A stretch of DNA of 64,000 bases. It comes from Gnetum montanum (Eukaryota > Streptophyta > Gnetopsida > Gnetales > Gnetaceae). Both the position numbers and the translations under genes were made by a program. Positions 1-12,279 of this stretch are shown in pieces. The notes under the pieces were generated by a model. That model saw nothing but the letters and a program-made list of their open reading frames with translations. It made no database searches and was not told where the DNA came from. The stretch lies in NCBI GenBank assembly GCA_015680685.1, contig MNCI01025271.1:1-64000 (forward strand). Reading direction: 5' to 3'. How positions within the stretch are numbered: position 1 is the stretch's first letter; the number at the start of each line of letters is the position of its first letter.

Positions 1-2586
1 TAAAAACAACTCCTTTGCATTAATGAACTAGGCAATGAATTATTTGCATTCAATGTTGAATGCTCTGATTGTATCCTTTAGCTCCTAGTAGTCATTCATC
101 CTTTTGGCTAGGTTCTCAGCAATTGATCATTGATCTATGAAGCATGCTTTGAGAACCTCGAGGTTAGTATTTACAGTCTCAAGCTTTTTCTTGATGTCTT
201 TATGGTGCTTGAAGTCTACCTCTTATAGAAAATATGAGCTAGCAAAGTTTTTCTCCAACTCTAATCAGGGCCTTCTGATAGTTAGCATGGCTAGGTTTGC
301 ATAACAGAGATTGGCCAACTCCATGTACTTTGTCATTTCCTCTATTTGTAACTCCTTTAAGTAGATCTCTACTTTATTGTAGGAATTAATCCCATTAATG
401 ATGGGTTGCCAAACTTCCTTCCCTTGTTGGAGTTGATGAAGGGCTTCATTTATTTTTTCCTTTGCTATTTGAATGTGCTTCTCCTTGATTTCCTTCTACA
501 TGCCAACCTGGTCTCTATAGTGATCTTTAACTTTTTTAAACTTGAACTCTTCATTCTTCTAGGTAGTAATTTTGATGGTAGAATTTTGGTGTAATGCTCA
601 AACTCCCTCCATTTATAAATTTCAATTCTCCATAGCCAATCTCCTCAATTTAGTATTCACCCTAGCTAGCTAGTCCTACTATTAATGAATAAGTTATTGC
701 ATTTGTTCCTTTTGAGCATCAACATTGCGTAGGCAATGGTTTTGTGAAATTATAGCCTCATTCTCCTAGCGCATCTAAAATAAGTCCTTCTAAATAGAGT
801 ACATCTTTGCTTCTACTATGGATTAGTTAAAGATGATCATTACTGCCTCCTCTATAGCCTTCCTAAATTGTTCTTGAAGATGTTGGAAAGCTTCATCTCT
901 AGTTGTTATTAGGCTGAGGATCATAGGATTAGCAAGGTGGGCATGTAATTTGACAAACTCCATGGCCAAGCATTGATTTTCTACTTGCCCATTCCGTCTA
1001 GCACCTCAAACTGGGTTGCGGTGATGTTTTCCAGAAACTCAAAGATGTTTGGAATTAGTTACCTAGTCCCCACCAATTGATCTAGTAATTCTTTATGCTA
1101 GTCTACATTTAGTTTTTTACTAATCATGCTAGTGGACATTTTTACATCTTGAAGTGTAGATACATCTAGTACAAATGTCGTAGGTGCATTTAGTGCTTCA
1201 ACTACATAGTTAGCGACCACTTTAGCTATCATCTCTTTCCCTTGGTGCTGCATCACTAGGAAAATTGCAACTTCACCTTCCTCTAGTCTCACCAAGAAGG
1301 TGGTCGGATTCCTAAATATTTCTAGAAATAAATGGTGTTGTGAAGGACACCGTCACCTCTCAAGCATTGGGATCTAACCTCACGAGCAACTACATTCATT
1401 GGGTAGAGAATATTGGTTCATCCCTCTCCATCTAACTAATTGTTTAAGGCACCTCATTAAGGTGACTCATTGCTAACCAATACATAGATGGATATGCATC
1501 ACTCATCCCTACACATTGCTCTTGCTTGCTCAAGAGTTGTTCTTGGATTTTGCGTAGGTGTTCAATGGCTATGCAGGCCTTCGACATTGTTTCTTGAGTA
1601 GGCAATGGTAGTGGCAATTGCTCTTTTTCTTGAGTTGTTGTTGGCATCTTATCCTTTATAATCTAGGATCATAAGGCCAAAGCAGCATGCTTGATTATGT
1701 CATTGGAGTAGCAAATGATTCTTGCCCATTTGTAGAGTTTTTAGATGAGGCACAAAAAGGGTATGATTTTCCTTCCATGTTTGTTTTCCTTGAAACACTT
1801 TTCAATCTCCAAGTAGATGAGTTTTGAAAGGTTCACAAGAAATTTCCCACTTAGAGCGGTGCATGCTCGGGCAGAAAAGATAGTCACCTTGCTTGGCCTC
1901 ACTGTTGGATTATGATGATAGGCCAAAATTTTGAAATAGATCTGCTCTGCTAGTATGAGCATGTTGTACTCCTTATGATCAACCCCATAGCACCACTGAG
2001 TCCACTTCTTCTTAGCCTAAAGATCACCTTTCATTGATAGCTCTACCAACTATGTCCCAATGTTAGGCAACCCTAGTGCCTACATGATAGCTTCAGCTGA
2101 GTAGGATACTTGAATATCGTTGATCTTGAATATGGACACTAACCTACAACTATTCCAAAAGAGATATGTCTCTCCCATGTACCACTACCCACTAGATGTG
2201 ATTATTGGTCACATGGGAGAGGTTTGCAGTTGTGTTTTAACTTCCATTGGAGCTTTTTCTAGGAATAGCCCAAAGTTTATATCTTAAAGAACTAATTGTT
2301 AAATCTCTCAGGACTTGATGATGTCAAGGTAGGCTTGATTCAAAGTGACCTCAAGCCTTGGTGTGGGTCCAGGAACTTCTCCTCATTATGATTGCTTAAT
2401 GTGCACTTCTTGTTTTGGAATCTATCAAATAGATTCCACTTTAGGCTTCTCATGAAGTGGTCTCGTTGCATGGGTTTCCTTTGGTAGTTCTTGGGCTTGC
2501 TCTTGTTGTTACCTTCTAGCTCTAGGCTACTTCTTCCTTAGTTTAGAGGGTTCTCCTTCCTATGGGAATTTCGATTTTGGTGTCAT
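1..2586 (-). pseudogene. ORF3 of A1: pol-distal protein of unknown function, decayed and cut by window edge
   Basis: The start is the ATG at 2,586-2,584, placed by alignment with A2 (30,934) and A3 (58,369); all begin Met, one residue, Thr or Ala, Pro, Lys. The segment 1,741-1,962 (about 73 codons, with ALSGKFLVNL and LIYLEIEK) matches A3 near 59,020-59,215. Segments 1,444-1,647 and 1,098-1,295 (VMQHQGKE, VLDVSTLQDV) match A3 near 59,470-59,860. The part below 900 matches the Gln/Glu/Lys-rich coiled-coil region of A3. Many in-frame stops are TAG where the other copies have Gln. The family is not identified; Athila elements do carry an ORF in this position, often called env-like, but no signal peptide or membrane anchor was seen. 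It is a pseudogene whose conservation among three copies shows it is a genuine element gene. Confidence 0.7.
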
Positions 2587-2909
2587 CTATTATCACAATG
2601 AGACCATGGTTTAGCAATCATTGTGTAACCTAAAGTGATTGGGATACATTTATATCTTAAGGATAGTTACACTTGGCTAAGTTGTAATTATGGATAATTT
2701 AATTACTCTAATTATTATTTGATTTATATGTTATTCTTAATAGTTCATGCCAAAGGTTGTTGAAAGGGTTAATCTTCAAAAAAAAAATTGATGTATGTAT
2801 ATTGTTAAGGTTATTAACCCCTTGGCAGAGTCAGGAAAATTTCCAAAAAATTTCATCAATTTTTCATCAGAAACCTTAAGGTTTGTAGCCTCCATGTTAA
2901 AGATCTTAT
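2587..2909 (-). other. Leader intron upstream of ORF3 in A1 (donor mutated)
   Basis: On the minus strand the region ends directly at the ORF3 ATG after an AG (tgataatag). It begins at a decayed donor, AAG|ATAAG, where A2 has GAG|GTAAG and A3 has GAG|GTAAGC at the homologous place. The GT-to-AT change would abolish splicing in this copy. Length is 323 nt against 271 in A2 and 295 in A3. The intron call rests on comparison of the three copies only; there is no transcript evidence. Confidence 0.5.
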
Positions 2910-3049
2910 CTTAGGTAAGTGTAGGATTGAAAAACAAAGTGATTTGGACAAATGGTTGGGAAGTTATGGACTCTAGAAAGTTTTTGGCTCTGAAAAATTG
3001 CAAAAACTTTCCATGTGTTATGAGGAAAATGTCAAAAATTCCTAAGTGC

Positions 3050-3145
3050 ATAGTTGTATATATAGGATTTATGCACTATATCGACAAGGCCTCATTGACG
3101 TGGTTGGCTACATTGATGAGGCCTCGTCAACATAGTTGTTGACCA
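3050..3145 (-). promoter_or_regulatory. Internal promoter-like block of A1: TATATATA plus GAGGCC repeats
   Basis: On the minus strand two units related to GAGGCCTCATCAATGTAG lie at about 3,080-3,140, followed by a TATATATA at 3,064-3,057. The TATA end is 147 nt upstream of the ORF3 leader splice-donor position. The same unit type, followed by a TATA-like element, occurs in the LTR of this copy at 11,663-11,740. This suggests a second promoter for ORF3; function is inferred from structure. Confidence 0.5.
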
Positions 3146-4647
3146 CCATTGATGACCATTGACTTTGGTCAAACTTCCAAAATACAAAGAATTTTTGAAT
3201 GAAATTGGAGTCAAATGAAAGATCAAAAGGCCAAGGAAAGTATAAAAATATGAGAAGAGGGTGTTGGAGCTCATAACTTTGAAAAAATGGAGAAAAAATG
3301 ATTCAAGGGATGAATGAAATAAAAGGTTAAGGAGCATTAAGTAGAATACACAATGGAATATGCGAAAGATAGGATTGTAGTAATGTCAAAGGTAAGGAAC
3401 CTTAACTAACCAAACCAAGAGCTATGCAACTGGGTCCTTCCGATAGTAGGCTCATGCCCTTGTTTCCCTTGCATAACCTCAACTGAGGAGTTTGTGGGCC
3501 CCACAGTTGATTAATTATAATGAAAAGTTAAGGACTAACAAAAAAGAATCTATTCAAGAATTCAAACACATCAAACCAAGACATAGAGCATAACATAGAA
3601 GACAGTAGTGAGGTGATTTATGGAAGCATGGATGGATGATGAAGAAGGTGGAATGGAATTCCAAATTGAGGTCATAAGAGGTCCCTTATGGAATTTTTGT
3701 TTAAAATGACCTAGGGAGATCTATCCTCAATCTAGACCAAAACCAACCACTTTTATTGACTTTGCATCATCACCTGAAGATCGATCCGTCTACACAAAAC
3801 ACAACAGTGCTTCCACAAAACAACCATCATTCCATAAGGAGAAGAAAAGAGAGAGGTAGGAAGTGAGAGAGGGCCTTAGTTAGAGGAGACCTTCAGGCAT
3901 AGGTGCATGTCTTTCTACTCCCATAAATAGTGCTTATAGCCCATTTATTTGTCCAATGGGCATGCTTTGAATTTCCATTATTATTTTTTTGAATTTTTGG
4001 ACAGGAACCACACCATGCAAAGACTTTATTTGACTTTCTATCAGTGGTTGGAATGGAATGGTAAGAAGTTTGTGAAAAGCACTCAAGCACTTAAGCAAGT
4101 AGAAGAGTATAAAGAGTATTAAGTCCCCTTGAAGGCACACCCTTTACAAACCTTTGAATCCTTCTTACTTCCAAAACTACTAAGGTCACCAATTAATTAA
4201 AAGTTTCTTTAATGGAAAAGACCTAAAATTTGTAGAACAAGGAAAACCATAGAGTTTATTCAATGGGTAGATGTCGTAGACTTACTACTTGTTCCATGAA
4301 AAATAAACCATGTTAAGTCATCAAACATCAGAATTCAAAATAGAAACTAGACGTCGCCAATCACAACATTAAGCACAAACCATCATTTGTAAACAACAAT
4401 AGTAGCATTGTGTCTTATGGCAATAAAGTAATTTTATTAGCAAAAATAAGGAAATATCACACTTGAACAAAAAAAAAGTAAAATATATAAGAAACTATAA
4501 AATAATCAAGAAATTTTTAAAAGTACTAACAATGGTGTAAAATTAGAAAAATATAAAAATCAAAAAAAATTGTAAAATAAACAACTTGTAAAATTAGAGG
4601 AATGTGGAAAACAAAAAAGTAGAAATATTGAGAAGCCATATGGATTG
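3146..4647 (-). other. Noncoding spacer between pol and the ORF3 promoter (A1)
   Basis: About 1.5 kb without a credible gene. It is collinear with 31,446-32,994 in A2 and 56,326-57,848 in A3, including a conserved GAAACCACACCATGC-type stretch (on the element strand) and the sequence round the end of pol. The short ORFs inside (for example 3,092-3,337 and 3,893-4,140, minus) are not preserved between copies, so I do not call genes. Confidence 0.6.
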
Positions 4648-7600
4648 TTAGCATGGATGGCCATCTCCCCCACGACTAAGTTGGAAGGAGGAGATCCAAA
4701 AAATGGAACATGGTTGTCCATCCATCAAGGTGATAGTTGCTCTGGCATGTCTTGGTTTAAGAAAAGGTTTTACTTATTAGATGTTGGCCAACTACTTTTT
4801 ATTTAGTCTTTTAGGCTTATAGATCAACATGGCCCTAGAGGCAAAGGTTTGATCAATTATATAAGGTCCCTCCCACAATGTTTGGGATTTTTCCCTCTAA
4901 GATAAATGTGTGGGGTTCCAATAGATAATCTTATCTCCTGGTTGAATTTTTACCTTTCGTATTTTTAGGTTATGACGTTGTTGAATGTCTTATGCACCTC
5001 ATTTAAAGATAGGGGCACTAATTAGTTTTCCTCTAGCATGTTTAGGTTGATCAATCCTTCTTTCTATGTTAGACTTAGGTCAAGAATTAGATTCACAGGC
5101 TTTTGAGAATGTACAAAGCTCAAATTTAATTAGGAGCATTGGAAGTTTTTCGTACATCAACTCATAGGGTGAATAGCCAATACGAAGTTTCCATGTTAAA
5201 CAGTAAGCTTAGAGGGCATCATTAAGTTCTGTACTCCAGTCTTTCCTATATTTGCTAATAGTTTATGTTAGTATTTTTGTGATCTCCTACTTGGTTACCT
5301 CTACTTGATCACTCACTTGGGGGGTGGTAGGGTGTTATTAATTTATGCTCAACCACAAAGTGTTGCATTAATTTTCTAAAAGTGGCACCTGTGAAATGAG
5401 TTCCATTACCAAAAATTAGTAATTGTGGCACCCAAAACCTATTTACATTATTTTTATATATAAATCTAGCAATAGTTAATGATGTACAATTAGTAATGGA
5501 TGTTGCTTTTGCCCATTTTTTGTAGTAGTCAACTGCTATGATAATATATGCCTCTGCATTGTACATGGGTGTGATGGAATCCATGAAGTGAATGCCCCAA
5601 ATGTCAAAAGGTTCTAGTGGTTGAATCCACTATTGAGGATCTTCCATGTGAGTATTCATCCACTTGTTTTGTTGACAACATTCATAGAATTTGACAAACT
5701 AGTAAGCATCCCTAGAGATTATAGGCCAATAGTATCCTACCATTAGGATTTTTATGGTCATGTGTCTCCTTGCATAGTGGCCTCCACAGCATCCTGGAGA
5801 ACACGTAGTTGATCTTCGTTAGGGACACACCAATGAATTAGGCCATATATGCACACCTTATAAAGATGTTCATTGATTTTCATAAATTATTTAGCCCGAT
5901 GAAAAAACTATTGTCTCTTTCCAAAGTCAAAATTCTGTAGCATCTCCTGAGTGAGAAGATAGGTGAGGATGTCATTGTACCATGTTGTTTTTGCAGGCGT
6001 TTATTCATGTATTTCTCCTATAAAGAGGAATTTGTCTAGAAACTAATCAAAGAGTAGGCTATCCTATTCTTTACTATCCCATCTTAAGTGAGAGAGGTGG
6101 TCAACAACCACATGCTTGGTCCTTTTTCAATCTACCATTGTGAGATCAAATTTCTGCAAGATCACGAGCCACTATATTACATGATGACTCACCATTGGCT
6201 TGTTCATGAGGAAGTGGATTGCACTGTGGTCCATGTGCACAAATACTTTGTAGCCAAGAACATAGTGAATAAATGTTTTTAGAGCATATACCACTACCAT
6301 TAGTTCTTTTTCCACGGTGGTGTAATTTAACTGTGCTCCCACAATGCTTCAGCTCACACAATGGATGTAGTATTGGCATTTCTTATTGTTCATCTACATG
6401 AGCACTACTCCCAAGGCATAGTTAGATGCATCCATCATGATGTGGAAGGGTTTGGACCAATTTGGTACTTGTAGGATTAGTATTTCTATGAATTTCTCTT
6501 TTGCCTCTTAGAATGCATGTTCACATTCCTTGGTCTAGATGAAAGGTACATCTTTCTTTGTAAGCTCTACCAACAGTTTTGTGATCTTAGAGAAATTCTC
6601 TATGAATCGCTAGTAGTAGCTAGTGTGTCCAAGGAATGACCAAACATCTTTAACTATCTGAATCCCTTTTTGTGAAATTCTATGTCCTAGCATAATGGCT
6701 TCTTGAAACATGAGATGGCTCTTTTGCCAATTGAGCTATAAGTTTATTTCAAAGCATCTTTTCAATACTTGCTTAAGGTAGTCCAAGGCTTGCTCAAACA
6801 TAGCTCCATAGGTGGAAAATTCATCCATAAAGACTTCTACATCACTACTAATTTGCTATTGGAAGATACTAAGGACCAGACATTGAACTATTGTAGGGGC
6901 ATTACATAGACCAAATGGCATCTTGCAATATGAAAAAGTACCCTAAGGACTCATGAATGTTGTCTTGAACTATTCTTCTAATGTAATTTGGATTTGGTTG
7001 TAGCCACTATAACCATTCAAGAAGCTATAATAACAATGCTCGGATATGATGTCCAACACTTAATTCACAAATGGCAAAGGAAAATGATCTTTAAATGTTG
7101 TCATATTCAATAGTCTAAATTTGATGCAAACTCACCATTTTTCACTCTTCTTTGGCACAATTACATGTGGGCTAATCAACTCACGATCTACAATGGAATA
7201 GATGAACCCTGCCTTGAGGAGTTGTTCAATTTTCTCTTTGACGATCTGTTTCAATTTGGGATTTAGTCACCTCTGAAATTGTCTTCTAGGCTTCATGGCC
7301 AAGTTAGTGTAAATCCAATGCTAGCATATCCTCAAATCGATTCCTGCTAGCTTAGGATATGACCAAGCAAAGGTTGTTGGCCATTTGTTAACTACCTTTA
7401 ACAACTTTTCTTTTTATTTAGGAGCAAGTCTAGCATTAATTATGACTAGTTTGCCATTGTTTAAAAATGCATATTCCATGCCAGCTAGTAAATTTTTTAG
7501 CTCCAAGGGTTCTTGCTTGAGCAGGTATCATCATCTTCATCAAGTATCATCATCTTCATTCAGAGAGTTGGAGATGAACTTGTTCAAGTTTATCAATGCC

Positions 7601-8299
7601 TTCAACATAACCACATGTTAGGCTCTCAGTTGGTTTCATGCATAATGTGCTACTATCTGAGTTAGCTATCAACCATTGGGTGCCCTGCTATTTTGTGGCT
7701 ACTACATATAGACACCTTTAAATATTGATTTATTGTGCACACTAATTGCATGCTTTGATGTATGTACTTTTGATGGACCAAATTTTTTACATGCAATTGC
7801 ACCCATTATCACTATAAGTGATGCATGGAATATGCTTCTTCTCTATCTTGCCCAATTCATTTTCTTTGGAGATTTCTAGAGAAAGATCCCTTATGCCCAT
7901 ACATGTGTTGACCATGCTTAACCAAGCTCTTTCCATAATGATGGGGAAGTCACTTTTGCAATTTTCAACCTTGATCACCAGAAAATTAGTAGGATAGGAC
8001 CATCCACAAACTATGGTTACAATGTCATTCACTACTCCTAGATGGACAGTAATTGACTGATCTGCAAATTCTCAAAAAATGTTGCTCTTCTTAAGAGGTG
8101 GTAGGATCCAAGCCTTTTGCATGTCATGGGAGATTACATTAACTCAAAAACTAGAGTTAAGAATAGCCTTACATGGATCATGTCCAATGATCTCTAGGTA
8201 CATGAGTGGACTTCCTAGGTCCGATCTTTTCGTAAGAAGATTTCCAACCTTGATCTAGTCAAAAATAGCATGAATTAAAATTACAGTGAAAATCTGAGA
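4648..8299 (-). pseudogene. pol: pol of A1: protease, reverse transcriptase, RNase H, integrase (decayed)
   Basis: On the minus strand: protease about 8,190-7,787 (GWSYPTNFLVIKVEN, FPIIMERAWLSM; its active-site Asp is replaced by Asn in ILNSSF), RT about 7,300-6,550, RNase H about 6,540-5,900, integrase about 5,800-4,648. The RT catalytic box at about 6,832-6,815 reads VEVFMDEF, so the second Asp of the pair is Glu. The integrase core (5,584-5,309) shows AVDYYKKWAKA and NGTHFTGATF, with the first catalytic Asp changed to His and the second, usually Asp, to Gly. A conserved TAA at 4,650-4,648 closes pol. Stops and frameshifts occur in every domain. RT FMDDF-type motifs are typical of Athila-lineage elements and differ from the YLDD motif of chromoviruses. 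Function is lost in this copy. Confidence 0.85.
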
Positions 8300-10743
8300 T
8301 AATATTTATTTTTAAGGACACTCAAAGTTATTTGATGCGGAGGATGAAGGTATTGGAGATGCAGGATGATTATTCAGTTGTGAGGGTTGGAGAGGATTTT
8401 TGGATTAGAAGAAGGATCTTTTTCTAGATTGATTATCCAAACCACTTGGTTGGAAAGCCAATTATGAATGTACAACCCTCATAGCATTTCGTTGTTGTGA
8501 CTATGGAGGAATCTCACCTTACATGGATAGAGTAGAAGGTAGTTGGGTTGAAGATGGAGGTGTGTGTGCAAACGAATGTGAAGGATGATATGGATATGGA
8601 TGTTTCCCTCAAGTAAATGGTAAATGTGTTTGGTGATACTCTAGAATGTAATAGTAATGCTGAAATAAGGTATGACTTGCAAAACTTCTTGGGGAGATGG
8701 GTTGTTGAGCATAGTACCCATATGGATCTAGTTGCCTATAAGGGTATTACTTCTTTGGTGGTGGCATTCTCCATGATTGTGGTTGGTACCATTGTTGGTA
8801 TTGTTCATAAGGTTGTGAAGGAGCTCCACTTGGATAGTAAGCTTGTTGTTGTTCATGGTACTGCCTTGAATTGGTTTGAGGATAAGCTAATCATCTAGGT
8901 GCTTGCCTACATGCTAGTTGAGGATTAAATGCATACACCTCAAACTCTTGTAAGTGTGACGCCACAAGACAAAAACCCTTTGGATGTTCATATTGACACA
9001 TGTCATAATTAATTTCATCATCAGAGTTAGTTTCCACAACTTCCTCTATGGCTATAGCTTTACCCTTACCTCTTTGGTAGGCACATTCAGCTTCTTTTCA
9101 CCTCCTATAGTTATGTTCACTATTTTTCCCTTTAGATTCTTTAGTGATCTTCATTGTAGTTTAAAATTTTTCATCCAAATAATCCCATAATTTATCAACC
9201 TTTGCAAAAATATCAGAAACAAATTTTTGAATGGGCAAGGTTTTCCTATTCACCACTTCATTAAGTAGTGACTCCTCCTCGTCAAAAAATCAAACCTCCT
9301 ATTTTCTAATGGAAGGGTCCCTATTATACTCTTCTACACTTTCCCTTTTTCATAGCTCATCCTCTTCTTTTACTACCTACTTAATTATCCTTTAGATCTA
9401 ATGAGCTCTTAGTTCAGATAATCTTCCTTGGTCATACACCCCAAGAGTTCTTCTAGTTTCTGCTCTGAACCCATCTATAATGTGGCAAAGTTATTCCCTC
9501 TAAGAATAACCATGGCTAGGGAATTGGTGTAAGAGTGAATAGTATCTACCCATGGTAGCATCTAAGGGTTCATGTGTTCCTTGTTTCTAGCCTTGGATTT
9601 GCCTTCTCAAATTAGACACTCTGGAGTATGTCTAGTATTTATCCTTAAATAGCTCTAACATGGTACTCCATCAACGAATGGATTCTGGTTCCAAAGACCG
9701 GTATCAACTTTTAGCTTCCTTGATGAGTATCCTAGGAAATAGAGTTTCTACCATTCATTTTCTATGTTTTATAAGGCACAGACATCATGGAAAGCCTATA
9801 GATGTGTCTGTGGATCAAAATTATATCTCCCCTCAAATCTTGGAATATTATTCATGTCTAAGCACTTGATCGAACTATCTTTCATATGTCTGGTTGAAAT
9901 TCTAATAGCCTCTACAATCTTGAGCATACTTCAAGTTACCAACAAAGGTTCATCATCATCAATGCATTGATGATGTTGATGATGGTTCTAGCCACCCCTT
10001 CAGTATTGGTGACCTTCATAGTCATTGTTGTCTCATTGATCACCTTCATCATGATTATTTCAATGGTGGCTTCTATGAGAACCATAAGATGAAGAGGAAT
10101 TTTCAGAATTAGATGAAGAGGATGGAGAGGAAGTTGGACCATCACTACCACCATGGTGTCTACCACCACTTTTTTGCTCATTATGATTACCATTCTTAGA
10201 TCCAATGCTATCGTGATGGTTGCCTGAGTTCCTACCTTGGTTGTCACTCTTTCCTAAACCTATTTTATGAATCGTGGATCATAGGTTCAAGGTCACATCC
10301 TCATCATTAATAACAGGGGGTGGAGAATCTTAAAGTTGAGAACCTTTAATGGAATGGTTCTCATTGTCATCTTGATTTAGTAGAAATAAGGTATTAGTAT
10401 AACATTTTCCCTTCATAGCCTCATGGAGCTTCTCCTAGCATTGGTCTCGCTTGTGTTGTGTTTTAGTGGAATAGTAGTTTCGAATGTCATAACCATTCAC
10501 AATGTATTCCTCATGAAGATATGTGATGCCCAACTTTTTAAGGATTTTAAATAGCATCCTAGGAATAGATTGATCAAGGGGCAAGAAAATGTTACCCTCT
10601 ATATTACACCATTGCAACTATTCATCCTAATGCAAGATGAAGGTGAAGTTTGACACATACTCATCTGGATGAGTATAGACCACTTTTCACTCTTGTGGGA
10701 CCAGTAGTTTGACATCTTCACATCTATGGGAAGAAGTAGACAT
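8300..10743 (-). pseudogene. gag: gag of A1 (decayed)
   Basis: The start is the ATG at 10,743 (MSTSSHRCEDVKLLVPQ), equivalent to the ATG at 50,200 in A3. The N-terminal piece 10,617-10,435 (PLDQSIPRMLFKILKKLG) is also shared with A3. A retrotransposon gag core follows at about 9,900-9,230. A degenerate zinc-knuckle-like stretch (MCQYEHPKGFC) lies near 9,020-8,966. A Pro/Gln/Tyr-rich linker occupies roughly 8,900-8,350. The long plus-strand ORF at 8,617-8,898 is the antisense of that linker. Frames are broken several times. Confidence 0.75.
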
Positions 10744-10875
10744 TATGCAAAATGAATAAAATTATCAATGTGCTTAGTAGTTTATATGTTGTTGAGAGTG
10801 ATGCTGACCTTGAGTTTATCCAACGATATAAACAATATTTACTAATCCTAGATAGTGCACATTCAACAAACAATG

Positions 10876-10893
10876 TCCTTGGAAATGGTGCCA
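10876..10893 (-). other. Primer binding site of A1, tRNA-Asp type
   Basis: Immediately inside the 5' LTR, the minus strand reads TGGCACCATTTCCAAGGA. Against TGGCGCCGTTGCCGGGGA, the complement of the plant tRNA-Asp 3' end as I recall it, 13 of 18 positions match and four of the five differences are G-to-A transitions. Position next to the LTR end and the tRNA choice both fit Athila/Tat-type elements. Confidence 0.75.
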
Positions 10894-10894
10894 A

Positions 10895-11768
10895 TGATGA
10901 ATGACAAGGTACCCCTACATCCAACAATATGAATCACAAGTGTTCACACATGATCCAATAGAATTTTGTAGACTTTGTAGTTTTTGGTATCCTAGTCTTC
11001 TAGAAAGTGAATCTTTGTCTTAAAGTCAATCATTGTCTTCCCAATTACACTTGTGACATACACTAGTATGGTTAAGTGTAGTTGAGGCATATGATTTTTA
11101 TCATTTTATATTTTATGGGTTTCATATTTAAAGAGAAATAAAGTAATTAGATTAACTAATTTAATGTAACTAATTAACTAGTGTCTAACTAGTCATAAAA
11201 TAAGCATCCAATCCCACTGTCTACACACATCCTAAACCCATGTATCTACTATTGGCTTACCAAGCGTTATGCTACTGGGTGTACTAAGTAATAATGCTAC
11301 TAAGATTACTAAGCAAATATGTGTTATGGTCAAAGTGGTTGTACTTATGTGTTTAATCTATCTTGCTTAATTTGTTCATTAACTTAATTACTGGAAACTA
11401 TTTAATAAATAATTGAAAACATTAAATGCATAAATAAAATATTTAATCTATCTAGAGTGATACAAGGTTTATTAGAAAGTTCATCTTTATTGCTGCACAC
11501 ATTGTCATGCTTAGGTACAACAATGTTCAAATAAAGATTCGTACACTCAATGACTCATGCTACAGGCACTCAAGAGAAAAATTCTAACTTTCAAATGAAC
11601 AAACTACAAGAGCTTCACTACTGCTAAAATATTTCTTGCCATAAATGTGGCTAATGGATGTGTATGTATAGCTGAATATAGACACTGCATCGATGGAGCC
11701 TCGTTGACACATGATACAATACATCGATGAGGCCTCGTCAATGTAGCCAATAAAATCGTGACTCATGA
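10895..11768 (-). repeat. 5' LTR of A1 (874 bp)
   Basis: The plus-strand ends are TGATGAATGA and GACTCATGA, matching the TGATGAG...CTCATCA ends of the other A LTRs with one or two changes. The U3 part (about 11,670-11,750) holds GAGGCC(T)CGTCAATGTAG-type units and a TATA-like tatacata at 11,670-11,663. It aligns along its length with the LTRs at 27,194-28,068 and 38,716-39,309. Confidence 0.85.
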
Positions 11769-11834
11769 CTAAGAAATACAAAGAATAAGTAAAAGCATTT
11801 CTAACTTGATTTGCATGCAATGTAATTTTCAAGG

Positions 11835-12131
11835 ATGATAGACTACTCCCTCAAATTCATATTTTCTTCCCTCTCCATCAAAATATCATTTCCATCCAAA
11901 CCTGCACTTCCAAAACCTTCTAAACAAATTGATGCTTCTACTTCTCCATTGTCATTTGTATTTGTAATGCCTTCTTCCACATTTAATGAACAGGAGCATC
12001 AATAGAAGCAGAAGCAACAACTTGTAAATTTAGCTTTCATTTTGCAAGAATAGCAAATTACTAGTTAAGAGGCAATGGAGCAGCTCATGGTGTTTCTAGA
12101 TTAGGCTTTTCCACAACTCAAAAAGGTGTGA
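11835..12131 (+). pseudogene. Decayed short ORF of unknown function, Ser/Lys then Gln rich
   Basis: The frame starts at ATG 11,835 and stays coherent for 98 codons to a TGA at 12,129-12,131. It is broken by four internal stops (three TAG, one TAA), each in a position where Gln would fit. The N-terminal 40 residues are Ser/Lys/Pro rich with almost no acidic residues (SSLSIKISFPSKPALPKPSK), like a plastid transit peptide. The rest is Gln-rich (EHQ, KQKQQLVNLAFILQE). It ends beside a possible splice donor (AAG|GTGTGA). I do not recognise the family and it may be chance. Confidence 0.3.
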
Positions 12132-12279
12132 CTTTCAAACTTTTTATTTTCATCTGAAATGATTTTGGAAGTGTAAGATTACTGCCAAAAATAGTTTCAA
12201 GCCTTCAACATAGGTATTTTCATGAATGTGATGTGATTTCTCTTTTGAAAATTGAGTTTGGGGATTTCATCCCATGTAA

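Larger units (their letters stand above)
1..11768 (-). mobile_element. Family A copy 1 (A1): Athila-like Ty3/gypsy LTR retrotransposon, 3' end outside window
   Basis: Minus-strand element. Reading from high to low coordinates it holds a 5' LTR (11,768-10,895), a primer site, gag, protease, RT, RNase H, integrase, a spacer, a promoter-like block, a leader intron and most of ORF3. Position 1 corresponds to about 28,340 in copy A2, so roughly 270 bp of internal sequence and the 3' LTR are missing because the window starts there. The Athila assignment rests on an RT motif of the FMDDF type, the integrase style, a tRNA-Asp-like primer site and an extra ORF after pol. Every reading frame is broken by stops. 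The base following the LTR is the start of ctaag, but its partner target duplication is not in the window. Confidence 0.85.

Noticed and set aside
8617-8898. 93-codon plus-strand frame
   Set aside because: Antisense to the gag linker of A1; the equivalent antisense frame is only partly open in A2.
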